Origin: Roseomonas marmotae | GTDB taxonomy: Bacteria; Pseudomonadota; Alphaproteobacteria; Acetobacterales; Acetobacteraceae | NCBI RefSeq assembly: GCF_017654485.1 | Contig: NZ_CP061091.1 | Span: forward strand, 1,749,501-1,813,500 | DNA: 64,000 bases | Direction: 5' to 3' | The notes under the pieces: model-generated | What the model saw: the letters and a program-made list of their open reading frames with translations, nothing else | Databases searched by the model: none | What the model was told of the DNA's origin: nothing | In this document: positions 52,716 to 61,569 of the stretch, piece by piece | Layout: each line of letters starts with the position of its first letter | Numbering within the stretch: position 1 is the first letter of the stretch | Translations under genes and position numbers: made by a program

Positions 52716-54240
52716 GCCGGAACTCGATCCGGCGGTTGCGGGCCAGCGCATCCGAGGAATCGCCGGGGTCCAGCGGCTGGTTATCGCCGAAGGCCGCGGC
52801 GGCGATATGGTTGGCCGGCAGGCCCTCGCTGATCAGCAGCTGCGCCACGGCAATGGCGCGGGCGGCCGAAAGCTCCCAGTTGCTGGCATAGCGGCTGCTG
52901 CTGATCGGGCTGCGGTCGGCATGGCCATCCACCCGCAGGATCCAGGGCAGATCGGGCGGGAAGCGCCTGCTCACCTCCAGCAGCACCTTGGCCAGTTCGC
53001 GGATCTGCTGCCGCCCGGCGGCGGAGAGGTCGGCGCTGCCGGGCGGGAAGAGCACCTCGCTCTGGAAGACGAAGCGGTCGCCGACGATACGCACTTCCGA
53101 CCGGTCGCCCAGCACGTCGCGCAGGCGGCCAAAGAAGTCGCTGCGATAGCGCTGCAGCTCCTCCACCCGTGCCGCCAGCGCCGCGTTCAGCCGCTGGCCC
53201 AGCGACGTGATCTGCGTGTCCTTGTCGCGCCCGGCGGCTTCCTCGGCATCCAGCAGGCTGGCGATGCGCGACAGCTCGGCCCGCAGCTCCGAGATCTGCC
53301 GGGTCAGCAGCGCCACCTGGGCGCGGGCGCTCTCGGCCAGCCGGGCATGGCCGGTGGCCTCCTCCTCCGCCCGGCGGCGGGCCTCGCCGGCCTCGGCGAG
53401 GCTGCGCTCCGCGGCCTCGGCGCGGCGGGTGGCCTCCTCGGCGGCGCTGCGGGCGGCGGCTGTGTCGCCGGCACGCTCCAGCGCGGCCTGGGTGCGCTGC
53501 TCCAGCTCATCGCGCAGGGCGGTCAGCGCCCGCACCTGGTCGGTCAGCCGGGCAATGTCTGACAGCCGGGCCTCGATGGTGGCGCGGTCGGCCTGCACGG
53601 TTCGGTCCAGCTCCGCCATGGTCTGGCGTATCCGGTCCAGCTCGGCGCGGGCGCTGGCGAGGTCAGCCTCCGCGCTGCTGGCCTGGGCCCGCTGCTCGGC
53701 CAGTTGCCGGCGGGTCTCGGTCAGGTCGCGGGCGGTGGTGGCGGCATCGGCGCCGCGGGTCTCGGCGCGGGAGAGGGCCTCGGCCAGCCGGCTCTCCAGG
53801 CTGGCGATGCGGTCGGTCGCGCCGCGGGAGGATGCTTCGAGATCGGCCAGCCGCGCGGACAGGCGGTCCCGGTCGGCGCGCAGGGCGTCACGGTCGGCGG
53901 TCTGGCGGTCCCGCTCGTCCCGCAGGCTGCCGAGCTGCGCCAGGGCGGCATCGCGCGCCGTCGTGGCGCCGCGCAGCTCCTCCGTCATGCGGGAGAGGCG
54001 GCCGCGCAGTTCCTCGCCCGTGCCGCGCTCCAGGGCCAGCAGGTCGGCCAGCTCCGCCACCTGCCGGTTCAGCCGGTCCAGCGCCTGATCGCGGGAGGAG
54101 AGGGCGACGGAGAGAAAGCCCTGCGCCAGCACGAAGACCAGCAGGACGAAGATCAGCACCATCAGCAGGGTGGATAGGGCATCCACATAGCCGGGCCAGG
54201 CATTCGGCCCCTCGCCACCTTTTCCCCGGCGCAGTGCCAC
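52702..54240 (-). CDS. MotB/OmpA-like peptidoglycan-binding protein with long coiled coil
   Basis: 512 residues from GTG 54240, three bases after the MotA-like stop. Residues about 15-40 (YVDALSTLLMVLIFVLLVFVL) form one membrane helix with an Asp at its start, as in MotB/ExbD plugs. About 50-350 is a continuous Arg/Glu/Ala/Leu coiled coil, and the C-terminus is an OmpA domain (LRVDGHADRSPI, NWELSAARAIAVAQLL). It should anchor a proton-driven complex to peptidoglycan. Not a flagellar stator by context; envelope integrity or transport is the likely job. Confidence 0.88.
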   Translation of the reverse strand: MALRRGKGGEGPNAWPGYVDALSTLLMVLIFVLLVFVLAQGFLSVALSSRDQALDRLNRQVAELADLLALERGTGEELRGRLSRMTEELRGATTARDAALAQLGSLRDERDRQTADRDALRADRDRLSARLADLEASSRGATDRIASLESRLAEALSRAETRGADAATTARDLTETRRQLAEQRAQASSAEADLASARAELDRIRQTMAELDRTVQADRATIEARLSDIARLTDQVRALTALRDELEQRTQAALERAGDTAAARSAAEEATRRAEAAERSLAEAGEARRRAEEEATGHARLAESARAQVALLTRQISELRAELSRIASLLDAEEAAGRDKDTQITSLGQRLNAALAARVEELQRYRSDFFGRLRDVLGDRSEVRIVGDRFVFQSEVLFPPGSADLSAAGRQQIRELAKVLLEVSRRFPPDLPWILRVDGHADRSPISSSRYASNWELSAARAIAVAQLLISEGLPANHIAAAAFGDNQPLDPGDSSDALARNRRIEFRLTDR

Positions 54241-54243
54241 GGC

Positions 54244-55395
54244 CTAGCGCGGCCCCTCATCCGCCAGGGCGGCGATGGTGCGGGCGAGGATCTTGATCTC
54301 CCCCCGGATCTCCGCCGTCGCCTGGGCGCGGCCCTGGGAGACATCCTCCAGCAGGCGCGCCAGGTAGAGTTCAAGGTTCCGCAGATGCCCGCGCGAGGCC
54401 TCGTCCAGCGCGCCCTGGGACTGCGCGTCGGCCAGCCGCGTCAGGGTAGGGGCCAGCACCGCCTGCCCCTCGGCCACCCGCTGCATCAGCACCTGGCTGG
54501 CGCGCATCTGGTCGGCGAGGATGGAGAGCCGCTCCGTCAGCGTCACCAGCGCCTGGGCGGAGGCGGCGCGGCCTTCCTCGCCCCGGGTCATGATGCGCTG
54601 GAGGTTCTCCAGATTCTCGGCCGTCTGCTCCAGCAGGGCCTGCACATAGATGGGGACGGAGCCGCCGATCTCACCATCGCCGCTGCCGCCCAGCACACCG
54701 GAGGAGAGGCGGGTGACACCCGCCAGCCATTCCTCCAGCTCGTTGTAGAAGCGGGTCTGCGCCTGCCCGGCCGTCAGGTCCAGGAAGCCCAGCACCAGCG
54801 CGCCGGCGAGGCCCAGCATGGAGGAGGAAAAGGCCACGCCCATGCCGCGCAGCGGCTGCGTCAGGCCGGATTTCAACTGGTTGAAGAGCTGGTTCAGGTC
54901 GCCCGAGCCCACGGACATGGAGCCGATCACCTCGGCCACCGAGCCGATGGTCAGGATCAGCCCCCAGAAGGTGCCGAGCAGACCGAGGAAGATGGAGAGG
55001 TTCGTGACATAGCGCGACAGATCCCGGCTCTCGTCCAGGCGGGAGGCGATGCCATCCAGCACGCTCCGCATGGCGGGGGCGGAGAGGGAGAGGCGGTCGC
55101 CACGCTTGGTGGCGAACATCGAGGCCATCGGGCTCAGCAGCCGGGGCGCCGGGCGGGCGGGGGCACCGGGGCGCGGCTCGCGGAAGCCTTCCAGCCAGGC
55201 GACCTCGGGGTTCAGGCTCACCACCTGCCGGATGTTCCAGGCGATGCCGAGCAGCAGCACCGCCAGGATGACGCTGTTCAGCACCGGATTGGCGGCGAAG
55301 ATCTGCAACAGTTCGCCCGACAGCACCGCCGCCAGCACGGCAACCGCCACCAGGAAGACCAGCATCCGCAGCAGGTAGCGATTGGGGCGTGTCAT
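54244..55395 (-). CDS. MotA/TolQ/ExbB-like proton-channel protein
   Basis: 383 residues. Membrane helices at about 8-27, 38-53, 133-155 and 200-220; the MotA/ExbB core is YVTNLSIFLGLLGTFWGLI and LRGMGVAFSSSMLGLAGALV. A long soluble helical C-terminus (about 260-383) follows. With the GTG-coupled MotB/OmpA-like partner it makes a stator-like unit; an OmpA-like periplasmic protein precedes it by 14 bp. The locus beside suhB and efp looks like a chromosomal housekeeping neighbourhood, not a defence island. Confidence 0.87.
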   Translation of the reverse strand: MTRPNRYLLRMLVFLVAVAVLAAVLSGELLQIFAANPVLNSVILAVLLLGIAWNIRQVVSLNPEVAWLEGFREPRPGAPARPAPRLLSPMASMFATKRGDRLSLSAPAMRSVLDGIASRLDESRDLSRYVTNLSIFLGLLGTFWGLILTIGSVAEVIGSMSVGSGDLNQLFNQLKSGLTQPLRGMGVAFSSSMLGLAGALVLGFLDLTAGQAQTRFYNELEEWLAGVTRLSSGVLGGSGDGEIGGSVPIYVQALLEQTAENLENLQRIMTRGEEGRAASAQALVTLTERLSILADQMRASQVLMQRVAEGQAVLAPTLTRLADAQSQGALDEASRGHLRNLELYLARLLEDVSQGRAQATAEIRGEIKILARTIAALADEGPR

Positions 55396-55409
55396 GGGCG
55401 GGGGCGGGC

Positions 55410-56009
55410 CTATTGGCTTTGGGCGGCGAGGCTGGGGCTGACGGCGCCGGGAGGCAGCAATTCTATCGCGTCCTCGGCGGCAGCGGTGCGGCCCAGGGGG
55501 CGCAGGTCGATGCGGGTGCCCGGCAGGCCACCGGCTTCCAGCGCCCGGCGAATCGCCTGGGCGCTGGCCAGCGAGGCACGGCGGGCCACCGAGATATCCT
55601 CGGCCGGACCCACCACCTGCGCCACCACGACGACGCGGCCGACGGTCTCGGCGGCCAGGCGGCGGCCGATCTCGGCCAGGGTATTGGTGGTGGCGGGGTC
55701 CAGCTTGCCGTTCGCGGCCATGCCCTCGATCCGCCAGCCGCCATCCGGCAGGCTTCGCATGCTCGGCGGCAGATTGACCATCGAGAGTTGCTGCGGGGGT
55801 GCGGCGGGGCGCGGCGGCTGGTTCAGGTCCGGCGGCGCGGGCGCGGCGGGCGCCGGGTCGGAAGGCGCCGGGGCCTCCGGCTGGCGGCGCAGCCCGGTGG
55901 GGGCGCCGACCTGCGCCAGGGCCGGCGCGGCCAGCAACAGGCCGAGCGGCAGCGCCAGCAGGACGCGGCGTCGGAGGGGAGGGGCGGGGAAGGTGTAACG
56001 GAAACGCAT
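55410..56009 (-). CDS. small periplasmic OmpA-like protein
   Basis: 199 residues. Signal peptide (RRRVLLALPLGLLLAAPALA, cleavage near residue 33), a Pro/Ala-rich linker, then an OmpA-like domain (DPATTNTLAEIGRRLAAE, VVVVAQVVG, RRASLASAQAIRRALEAGG). The peptidoglycan-binding Asp/Arg pair is less clear than in true OmpA, so binding may be lost. First gene of the three-gene MotA/MotB-like operon. Confidence 0.8.
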   Translation of the reverse strand: MRFRYTFPAPPLRRRVLLALPLGLLLAAPALAQVGAPTGLRRQPEAPAPSDPAPAAPAPPDLNQPPRPAAPPQQLSMVNLPPSMRSLPDGGWRIEGMAANGKLDPATTNTLAEIGRRLAAETVGRVVVVAQVVGPAEDISVARRASLASAQAIRRALEAGGLPGTRIDLRPLGRTAAAEDAIELLPPGAVSPSLAAQSQ

Positions 56010-56094
56010 ATGTGGCGAACCCTAGACCCTTTCCCCCCGCAGGCTCAATGCAGGGCTCCCGCTGGCGGCGGTTATCGCCGCCGCGTGAGGGGAA

Positions 56095-56952
56095 TCAGCC
56101 TTCCTGACGGCCTTCAGCGCGGGCGCGGGCGATCATGGCGGTGCCTTCCAGAACCACGTCCCGCAGCTTGGGCTGCAGGAAGGAATTGCCGGCGACGATA
56201 TCGCCAGCAGGGTAGGGGGAGCTGCCATCCGGGGCCGTGGCATAGCCGCCGGCTTCCTTCAGGATGACCAGGCCCGCCGCCATGTCCCAGGGCTTGATGC
56301 CCAGTTCCCAGTAGCCGTCGTAGCGGCCGGCCGCCGTCCAGGCGAGATCGAGCGCCGCGGCGCCCATGCGGCGCACGCCGGCCACCTGCGGCATCAGCCG
56401 CGCCAGGGTCGCGCTGAACTCGGCCTTGCGGCCGACGGAGGCGAAGGGAATGCCGGTGGCGAAGACCGCGCTCAGCATGTCCCGGCGGCCGGAGACGCGC
56501 AGGCGGCGGTCGTTCAGGAAGGCGCCGGCACCCTTCTCGGCCCAGAACATCTCGTCGGCGGCGGGGTTGTAGATGACGCCGGCCATGATCTCGCTGGTGT
56601 TCTCACCCGTGCGCTTCTCGATGCCGACCGAGATGCACCAGTGCGGGATGCCGTGCAGGAAGTTGGTGGTGCCGTCCAGCGGGTCGATCACCCAGCGCCA
56701 TTCCCAGTCATCCGCGCCGGTCTGGCCGCCTTCCTCGCCCAGGAAGGCGAAGTTGGGGCGGGCGCGGGAGAGTTCGTGGCGCAGCGTCTCCTCGGCCCGC
56801 AGATCGGCCTGGGAGACAAAATCGCCCGGCCCCTTCATGCTGACCTGCAGCTGCTCCACCTCGCCGAAATCGCGCAGCAGGCGCTTGCCGGCCTTCTGCA
56901 CGGCGGCCACGACCACATTCAGGGCGGGGGAAAGACGAGCGGACTGAGCCAC
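56095..56952 (-). CDS. suhB: inositol monophosphatase family protein (SuhB)
   Basis: 285 residues. Metal-site motifs FLGEEGGQTGADDWEWRWVIDPLDGTTNF and the second motif ALDLAWTAAGRYDGYWELGIKPWDMAAG are present. It dephosphorylates inositol-1-phosphate and, as SuhB, also acts in rRNA transcription complexes in E. coli. GTG 56952 (VAQSARLSP) with GGAG 8 bases upstream is preferred to the GTG at 56961. Separated from efp by a strong terminator. Confidence 0.94.
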   Translation of the reverse strand: MAQSARLSPALNVVVAAVQKAGKRLLRDFGEVEQLQVSMKGPGDFVSQADLRAEETLRHELSRARPNFAFLGEEGGQTGADDWEWRWVIDPLDGTTNFLHGIPHWCISVGIEKRTGENTSEIMAGVIYNPAADEMFWAEKGAGAFLNDRRLRVSGRRDMLSAVFATGIPFASVGRKAEFSATLARLMPQVAGVRRMGAAALDLAWTAAGRYDGYWELGIKPWDMAAGLVILKEAGGYATAPDGSSPYPAGDIVAGNSFLQPKLRDVVLEGTAMIARARAEGRQEG

Positions 56953-56981
56953 GGTGAGCACTCCGGTTGGGCCGGTAGAAA

Positions 56982-57015
56982 GAAAACGGCCGCGGCGGAA
57001 GGGTTCCGCCGCGGC
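56982..57015 (-). terminator. intrinsic terminator of efp
   Basis: A perfect 12-bp stem (arms 57004-57015 and 56989-57000, loop of three) followed on the minus strand by CGTTTTCTTTC, 36 bp after the efp stop. It should insulate efp from suhB. Confidence 0.92.
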
Positions 57016-57050
57016 AAAGGGGGCGCTTCGGGTCAGGCGCCCGGAAGGGT

Positions 57051-57617
57051 TCAGCCCTTGGCGCGCTCGACGTAGGAGCCGTCTTCCGTCTTCACCACGA
57101 TCTTCTCGCCGGCGGTGATGAAGGGCGGCACCAGGGTCTTCACGCCGTTGGACAGCAGCGCGGGCTTGTAGGAGGAGGAGGCGGTCTGCCCCTTCACCAC
57201 CGGATCGGCCTCGGCCACTTCCAGCGTCACGTTCTGCGGCAGCTCCATGGCCACCGGGTCGCCCTCGATCAGCTTGACCGAGACCGTCATGTTCTCTTCC
57301 AGGAAGGGCAGGCGGTCACCCAGGATGGCGGCGGGGACGACGGTCTGCTCGAAGGTCTCCGGGTCCATCAGCACCAGGTTCTCACCGTCGGCGTAGGAGT
57401 AGGTGAACTCCTTGTCCTCGGTCATCAGGCGCTCGACGGTGTCGGCGGTGCGCCAGCGGTCGTCCTTCTTGGTGCCGGTCTTGATGTCGCGCATCTCAAC
57501 CTGGATGAAGGCGCCGCCCTTGCCCGGCGTGATGATCTGGATCTTCAGCACGGTCCAGCGACGGCCCTCGTACTCGATGACCTGGCCGGGGCGCATCTGG
57601 TTGGCCTGCTGCTTCAT
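57051..57617 (-). CDS. efp: translation elongation factor P
   Basis: 188 residues, full length. KOW-like domain I with the modification-loop residue Lys33 (TPGKGGAF), then the two OB domains (VERLMTEDKEFTYSYADGENLVLMD). EF-P relieves ribosome stalling at polyproline. Lys at the tip suggests lysylation by EpmA, which is not in the window. Monocistronic, with the terminator described above. Confidence 0.97.
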   Translation of the reverse strand: MKQQANQMRPGQVIEYEGRRWTVLKIQIITPGKGGAFIQVEMRDIKTGTKKDDRWRTADTVERLMTEDKEFTYSYADGENLVLMDPETFEQTVVPAAILGDRLPFLEENMTVSVKLIEGDPVAMELPQNVTLEVAEADPVVKGQTASSSYKPALLSNGVKTLVPPFITAGEKIVVKTEDGSYVERAKG

Positions 57618-57741
57618 GGGCTGGACACCTGTCTCTGAAGACGCTTGAAGGAACGGTAAAGGGCCGCGCTTCCGGTTGCACGGAAGGCGGGTGGGGCCGG
57701 GGTTTAACGCGGGGAAGGGGTTCGGGGCAATGGGGCGGACC

Positions 57742-60700
57742 TCACGTCCGCCCGATCAGCTCCCGGACCCGGGCGGCCAGCGCGTCCATGGTAAAGGGCT
57801 TGACCATGACGTGAACGCCCGGCCCCGCCCGGCCTTCGCCAATCACGCTGCTCTCGGTATAGCCGGTGATGAAGACCACCTTCAGGTTCGGCCGCGCCGT
57901 GCGGGCGGCATCCACCATCTCGCGCCCGTTCATGGCGCCGGGCAGCCCGACATCGGTCAGCAGCAGGTCGATCCGGACATCGGATGTCAGCACCTGCAGG
58001 CCGGTGGCGGCGTCGGCCGCCTCGATGGTGTTGTAGCCGAGGTCCTGCAGCACCTCGACCACCAGCACGCGGATGCTGGGCTCGTCATCCACCACCAGCA
58101 CCGTCTCGCCATGTGCGACGGGAAGGCTGCGGGCCACGCTGTCCTGCGTTTTGGGTTTCTCGACCGTGCCTTCGTAGCGGGGCAGGTAGAGGCAGACCCT
58201 GGTTCCCTCACCGACGCGGGAGGTGATGCGGACCTGCCCGCCGGACTGCCGGACGAAGCCATAGATCATGGACAGGCCAAGCCCCGTGCCCTGGCCCAGC
58301 GGCTTGGTGGTGAAGAAGGGGTCGAAGGCCTTGGCCATGACCTCCGGCGTCATGCCCGTGCCGTTGTCAGTCACGCAGAGAGACACATACTCCCCCTGCG
58401 GCAGGTCCCTCTCACGCGCCGATGCCTCATCCAGCGCCAGGTTCGCGGTCTCGATCAGCAGCCTGCCGCCGCCGGGCATGGCATCGCGTGCATTGATGCA
58501 GAGGTTCAGCAGCGCATTCTCCAACTGGTTGGGATCCACCAGAACCGGCCACTGCGTATCCTCCTCCCGCACCTCCAGCGTGATGGCGGGGCCGGCGGTG
58601 CGCCGCACCAGATCCTCCATATCCGCGATCAGCTGGTTCACGTCGGTCGGCCGGGGCTCCAGCGTCTGGCGGCGGGCGAAGGCCAGCAGCCGGTGCGTCA
58701 GCGCCGCGGCCCGCCTGGTCGCGCTCTGCGCCATGGCGATGTAGCGGTCCAGGTCGCGGAAGCGCCCCTGCGCCGCGTGGTTGTGCAGCAACTCCAGCGC
58801 GCCGCTGATGCCGGTCAACAGGTTGTTGAAGTCATGCGCCAGCCCGCCGGTCAGCTGGCCCACCGCCTCCATCTTCTGGCTCTGCCGGAGCTGGTCCTCC
58901 AGCCGGTCCCGCTCCTCCGCCCTCAGGCGCTCGGTGGTGAAGTCGCGGCCGATGCACAGCATGCGCTCCCCACCCGGCTCGGGGGTGATGGTCCAGGCCA
59001 CCCAGCGCCAGCCGTCATCCCCCTTCACCCGGTTCTCCAGGTGGATGGTCTGCCCGTCGTCCCGCATCCGCGCCAATAGCGCCATGACATCGGCGACCTC
59101 ATCGGGGTGCATCAGCTGGCTGTAGGGGGTGGACAGCAACTCGGCCTCCTCCTTTCCCGTCAGACGGCAGCAGGAGGGGCTGACGCGCAGCACGCGGCCC
59201 TGGTAATCGGCGACGGCCAGCAGGTCGTCGCTCAGGTCCCAGAGCCGGTCTCGTTCTCGCGTGCGCTCGGCCACCAGGAGTTCCAGCCGGTCCGCCAGTG
59301 CCTGCAGCCCGATCTCAGCCTGCCGCCGGCCGATGGCCGCCAGGGTGCGGTCGGTCAGGTCGCGCAGGAAGTTGACCTCCTCCTCCTCCCAGGCGCGCGG
59401 TTTGGCGGCGCCGATGCAGAACAGGGCCACGGGGATCCCGTTCTCCAGCACAGGCAGGACGATGAGGGCGCGGATCTGCCGTGCCTCCAGCTCCGCGGCC
59501 CGGCTGGCCAGATGGGTATCCAGCCGCACATCCGGCACCACCGCTGCCCGTCCCTGACGCATGTCGCCGAGCAGGCTGCCGTAGCCGCGCATCACATGTT
59601 CGCCCGCGATGCTGGGGAGGCCCGGGGCGGCCCAGTCGCGCTCCACCACCAGAGTCCGTCTCGCGGCGAAGCGACCATAGGCGGCACGGTCCACCGCCAT
59701 CGTGCGGCCGGCGATCTCGGCGGCGGTGGCGGCCATGTCCAGCGGGTCCCGCATGTCCCGCAAGCGGTCGCCGAGCTCCAGCAGTGCATTGCGCCGCGCC
59801 TCGGCCTTCTGGCTCTCCTGCATGTCGCGCGCCAGGATGCCATGGCCGGCGACGCGGCCCTGGGCGTCGTGCAGCACGAAGATATTGAAGAGCACCGGCA
59901 GCAGGGCGCCGGAGCCAAGGTCGCGGAAGCGCAGCATGCCTTCCCAGGCCCCCTTGCCGCGCACCGCCGGCAGCACCGTCGAGACGACCTTCTCCCGCTC
60001 CTCCCGCGCGAAGTAGTCGATGATGCGGGTGGAGGGCGCCGCCGCCGGCCCCGGCAGCCCCACCATCTGGCAGCCAGCACGGTTGAGGAAGACCATCCAG
60101 CCATCCGGCTCGCAGATGCCGACGAAATCCGACGATTGCTCCGCAAGCGCCGCGAGCCGCCGGGCCTGTTCATCCGCCCGGCGCTGCTCCGTGACCTCGC
60201 TGAAGATCATCGCGAAGCGGTCGTCGTCCAGGCGGTGGATGCGGCCTGCATACCAGCGGTGGGGATCGAAGGCCGGGCGGGTGAAGGCGACGGGGGCGCC
60301 GCTATCCACCGCCCGGGCGATATCCTCCAGCCAGGCATCGTCGAGATCCGGGATCAGCTGCCGGACGGTGCGGCCAAGGGTGCTGGAACGGCGGTGGCCC
60401 AGCAGGGCTTCCCAGGCGGCGTTCAGCTCCAGGTAGCGGAAATCGACGACGCGGCCGCCGCTGTCGCGGATGACCTCGCCGATGACGAAGCCCTCGCGCA
60501 GCTGCTCGAACAATTCACGCCAGTATGTCTCGCTCTGCCGCAGCGCCATCTCGGCGTGCCGCCGATCGGAGATGTCGTTGAAGAGGATGGCGACACGATG
60601 CGCGCCGGGCTCGCCGACGCGGAAGGCGTGCACGTCATACCAGCGGCCCAGCGCATCCGCCGCGCTCTCGAAGCGCACGGCCTCCCCGGTCAGGGCGACC

Positions 60701-61419
60701 CGGGCATAGGTATCGAACCAGTGCTGCTCATGCGCGGGCGCGATCTCGCGCATCCAGCGGCCTTTCGCGCCGCTGAGGCCCGTCAGCTTCTCGAAGGCCG
60801 GATTGACCTCGATGAAGCGGTAGTCCATCCGCTCCGGCCGCGCATCGAGGCGCATCTCGATGATGCAGAATCCGGCATCGATCGCCTCGAACAGCGTCCG
60901 GTAGCGGGTCTCGCTCTCGGCCAGCCGCATATCGGACTGTCGCTGCGCGGTCCGGTCGCGCAGGATCTTGACGAAGCCCTCATGCGCGCCGCCGGGGCCG
61001 CGCAGCGGCATCAGCGTGCCGCTGGCCCAGAGCCGGGTGCCGTCCTTGCGGAGGTGCCAGCGTTCGTCGCTGGCGGTGCCATGGGCCAGGGCATCGCGCA
61101 TCTCGGCATCCATCTGGCCGGCGGCACGGTCCTCGGGGGTGAAGATGCGGACCAGGGACTGGCCCAGCATCTCCGCCGCCGTCCAGCCGAGGATATGCTC
61201 GGCCCCCCGGTTCCAGCCGGTGACCTCTCCCTGCGGGTCGGTGACGATGATGGCGAAGTCGATCGCATCCTCCAGGATGGCGACCCGGCGCAGGCGGCTT
61301 TCCGCCGCTTCATCCCGCGTGCCGGGCCCGGCCAGGGCCAGGCGGGCACGGAGTTGCGCCACCTCGGCCTCCAGCTCCTGTTGCCTGCGTTTCAGGTCCT
61401 CGATCTCTGTGGCGCTCAC
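57742..61419 (-). CDS. soluble multi-PAS/GAF hybrid sensor histidine kinase
   Basis: 1225 residues from GTG 61419. A short coiled coil is followed by four PAS domains (about 45-150, 168-290, 295-420, 425-545), a GAF domain (550-715), a fifth PAS (730-845), a dimerisation/phosphoacceptor helix with His862 in GLAHDFNNLL, an ATPase domain (LENALLNLCINARDAMPGGG, GTGLGLSMIYGF) and a C-terminal receiver with Asp1156 (LLLTDVGLPG). No membrane segment. Five PAS and a GAF imply sensing of small ligands, redox or light; no Cys matching a LOV or phytochrome site was noticed. Orphan: no response regulator adjacent. Confidence 0.93.
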   Translation of the reverse strand: MSATEIEDLKRRQQELEAEVAQLRARLALAGPGTRDEAAESRLRRVAILEDAIDFAIIVTDPQGEVTGWNRGAEHILGWTAAEMLGQSLVRIFTPEDRAAGQMDAEMRDALAHGTASDERWHLRKDGTRLWASGTLMPLRGPGGAHEGFVKILRDRTAQRQSDMRLAESETRYRTLFEAIDAGFCIIEMRLDARPERMDYRFIEVNPAFEKLTGLSGAKGRWMREIAPAHEQHWFDTYARVALTGEAVRFESAADALGRWYDVHAFRVGEPGAHRVAILFNDISDRRHAEMALRQSETYWRELFEQLREGFVIGEVIRDSGGRVVDFRYLELNAAWEALLGHRRSSTLGRTVRQLIPDLDDAWLEDIARAVDSGAPVAFTRPAFDPHRWYAGRIHRLDDDRFAMIFSEVTEQRRADEQARRLAALAEQSSDFVGICEPDGWMVFLNRAGCQMVGLPGPAAAPSTRIIDYFAREEREKVVSTVLPAVRGKGAWEGMLRFRDLGSGALLPVLFNIFVLHDAQGRVAGHGILARDMQESQKAEARRNALLELGDRLRDMRDPLDMAATAAEIAGRTMAVDRAAYGRFAARRTLVVERDWAAPGLPSIAGEHVMRGYGSLLGDMRQGRAAVVPDVRLDTHLASRAAELEARQIRALIVLPVLENGIPVALFCIGAAKPRAWEEEEVNFLRDLTDRTLAAIGRRQAEIGLQALADRLELLVAERTRERDRLWDLSDDLLAVADYQGRVLRVSPSCCRLTGKEEAELLSTPYSQLMHPDEVADVMALLARMRDDGQTIHLENRVKGDDGWRWVAWTITPEPGGERMLCIGRDFTTERLRAEERDRLEDQLRQSQKMEAVGQLTGGLAHDFNNLLTGISGALELLHNHAAQGRFRDLDRYIAMAQSATRRAAALTHRLLAFARRQTLEPRPTDVNQLIADMEDLVRRTAGPAITLEVREEDTQWPVLVDPNQLENALLNLCINARDAMPGGGRLLIETANLALDEASARERDLPQGEYVSLCVTDNGTGMTPEVMAKAFDPFFTTKPLGQGTGLGLSMIYGFVRQSGGQVRITSRVGEGTRVCLYLPRYEGTVEKPKTQDSVARSLPVAHGETVLVVDDEPSIRVLVVEVLQDLGYNTIEAADAATGLQVLTSDVRIDLLLTDVGLPGAMNGREMVDAARTARPNLKVVFITGYTESSVIGEGRAGPGVHVMVKPFTMDALAARVRELIGRT

Positions 61420-61569
61420 GTTGCCGCCCGGCCAGGCCGGCGGGCCGCCGCCGCCCGTGTGATGGCGCGAAACCTCTGGAGGATCCTCGCCTGACGCATG
61501 GTCGAGCCTGTCTTCACCTCCGCGAGGGAGTCAGGAATAGCCGATATCGAAACAAATACCGGCATCATG

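Noticed and set aside
52702..55395. MotA-like and MotB-like pair as a Zorya-type anti-phage system
   Set aside because: No ZorC/ZorD/ZorE-like helicase or nuclease gene is near, and the pair sits among suhB, efp and a small OmpA-like gene, an ordinary chromosomal setting.
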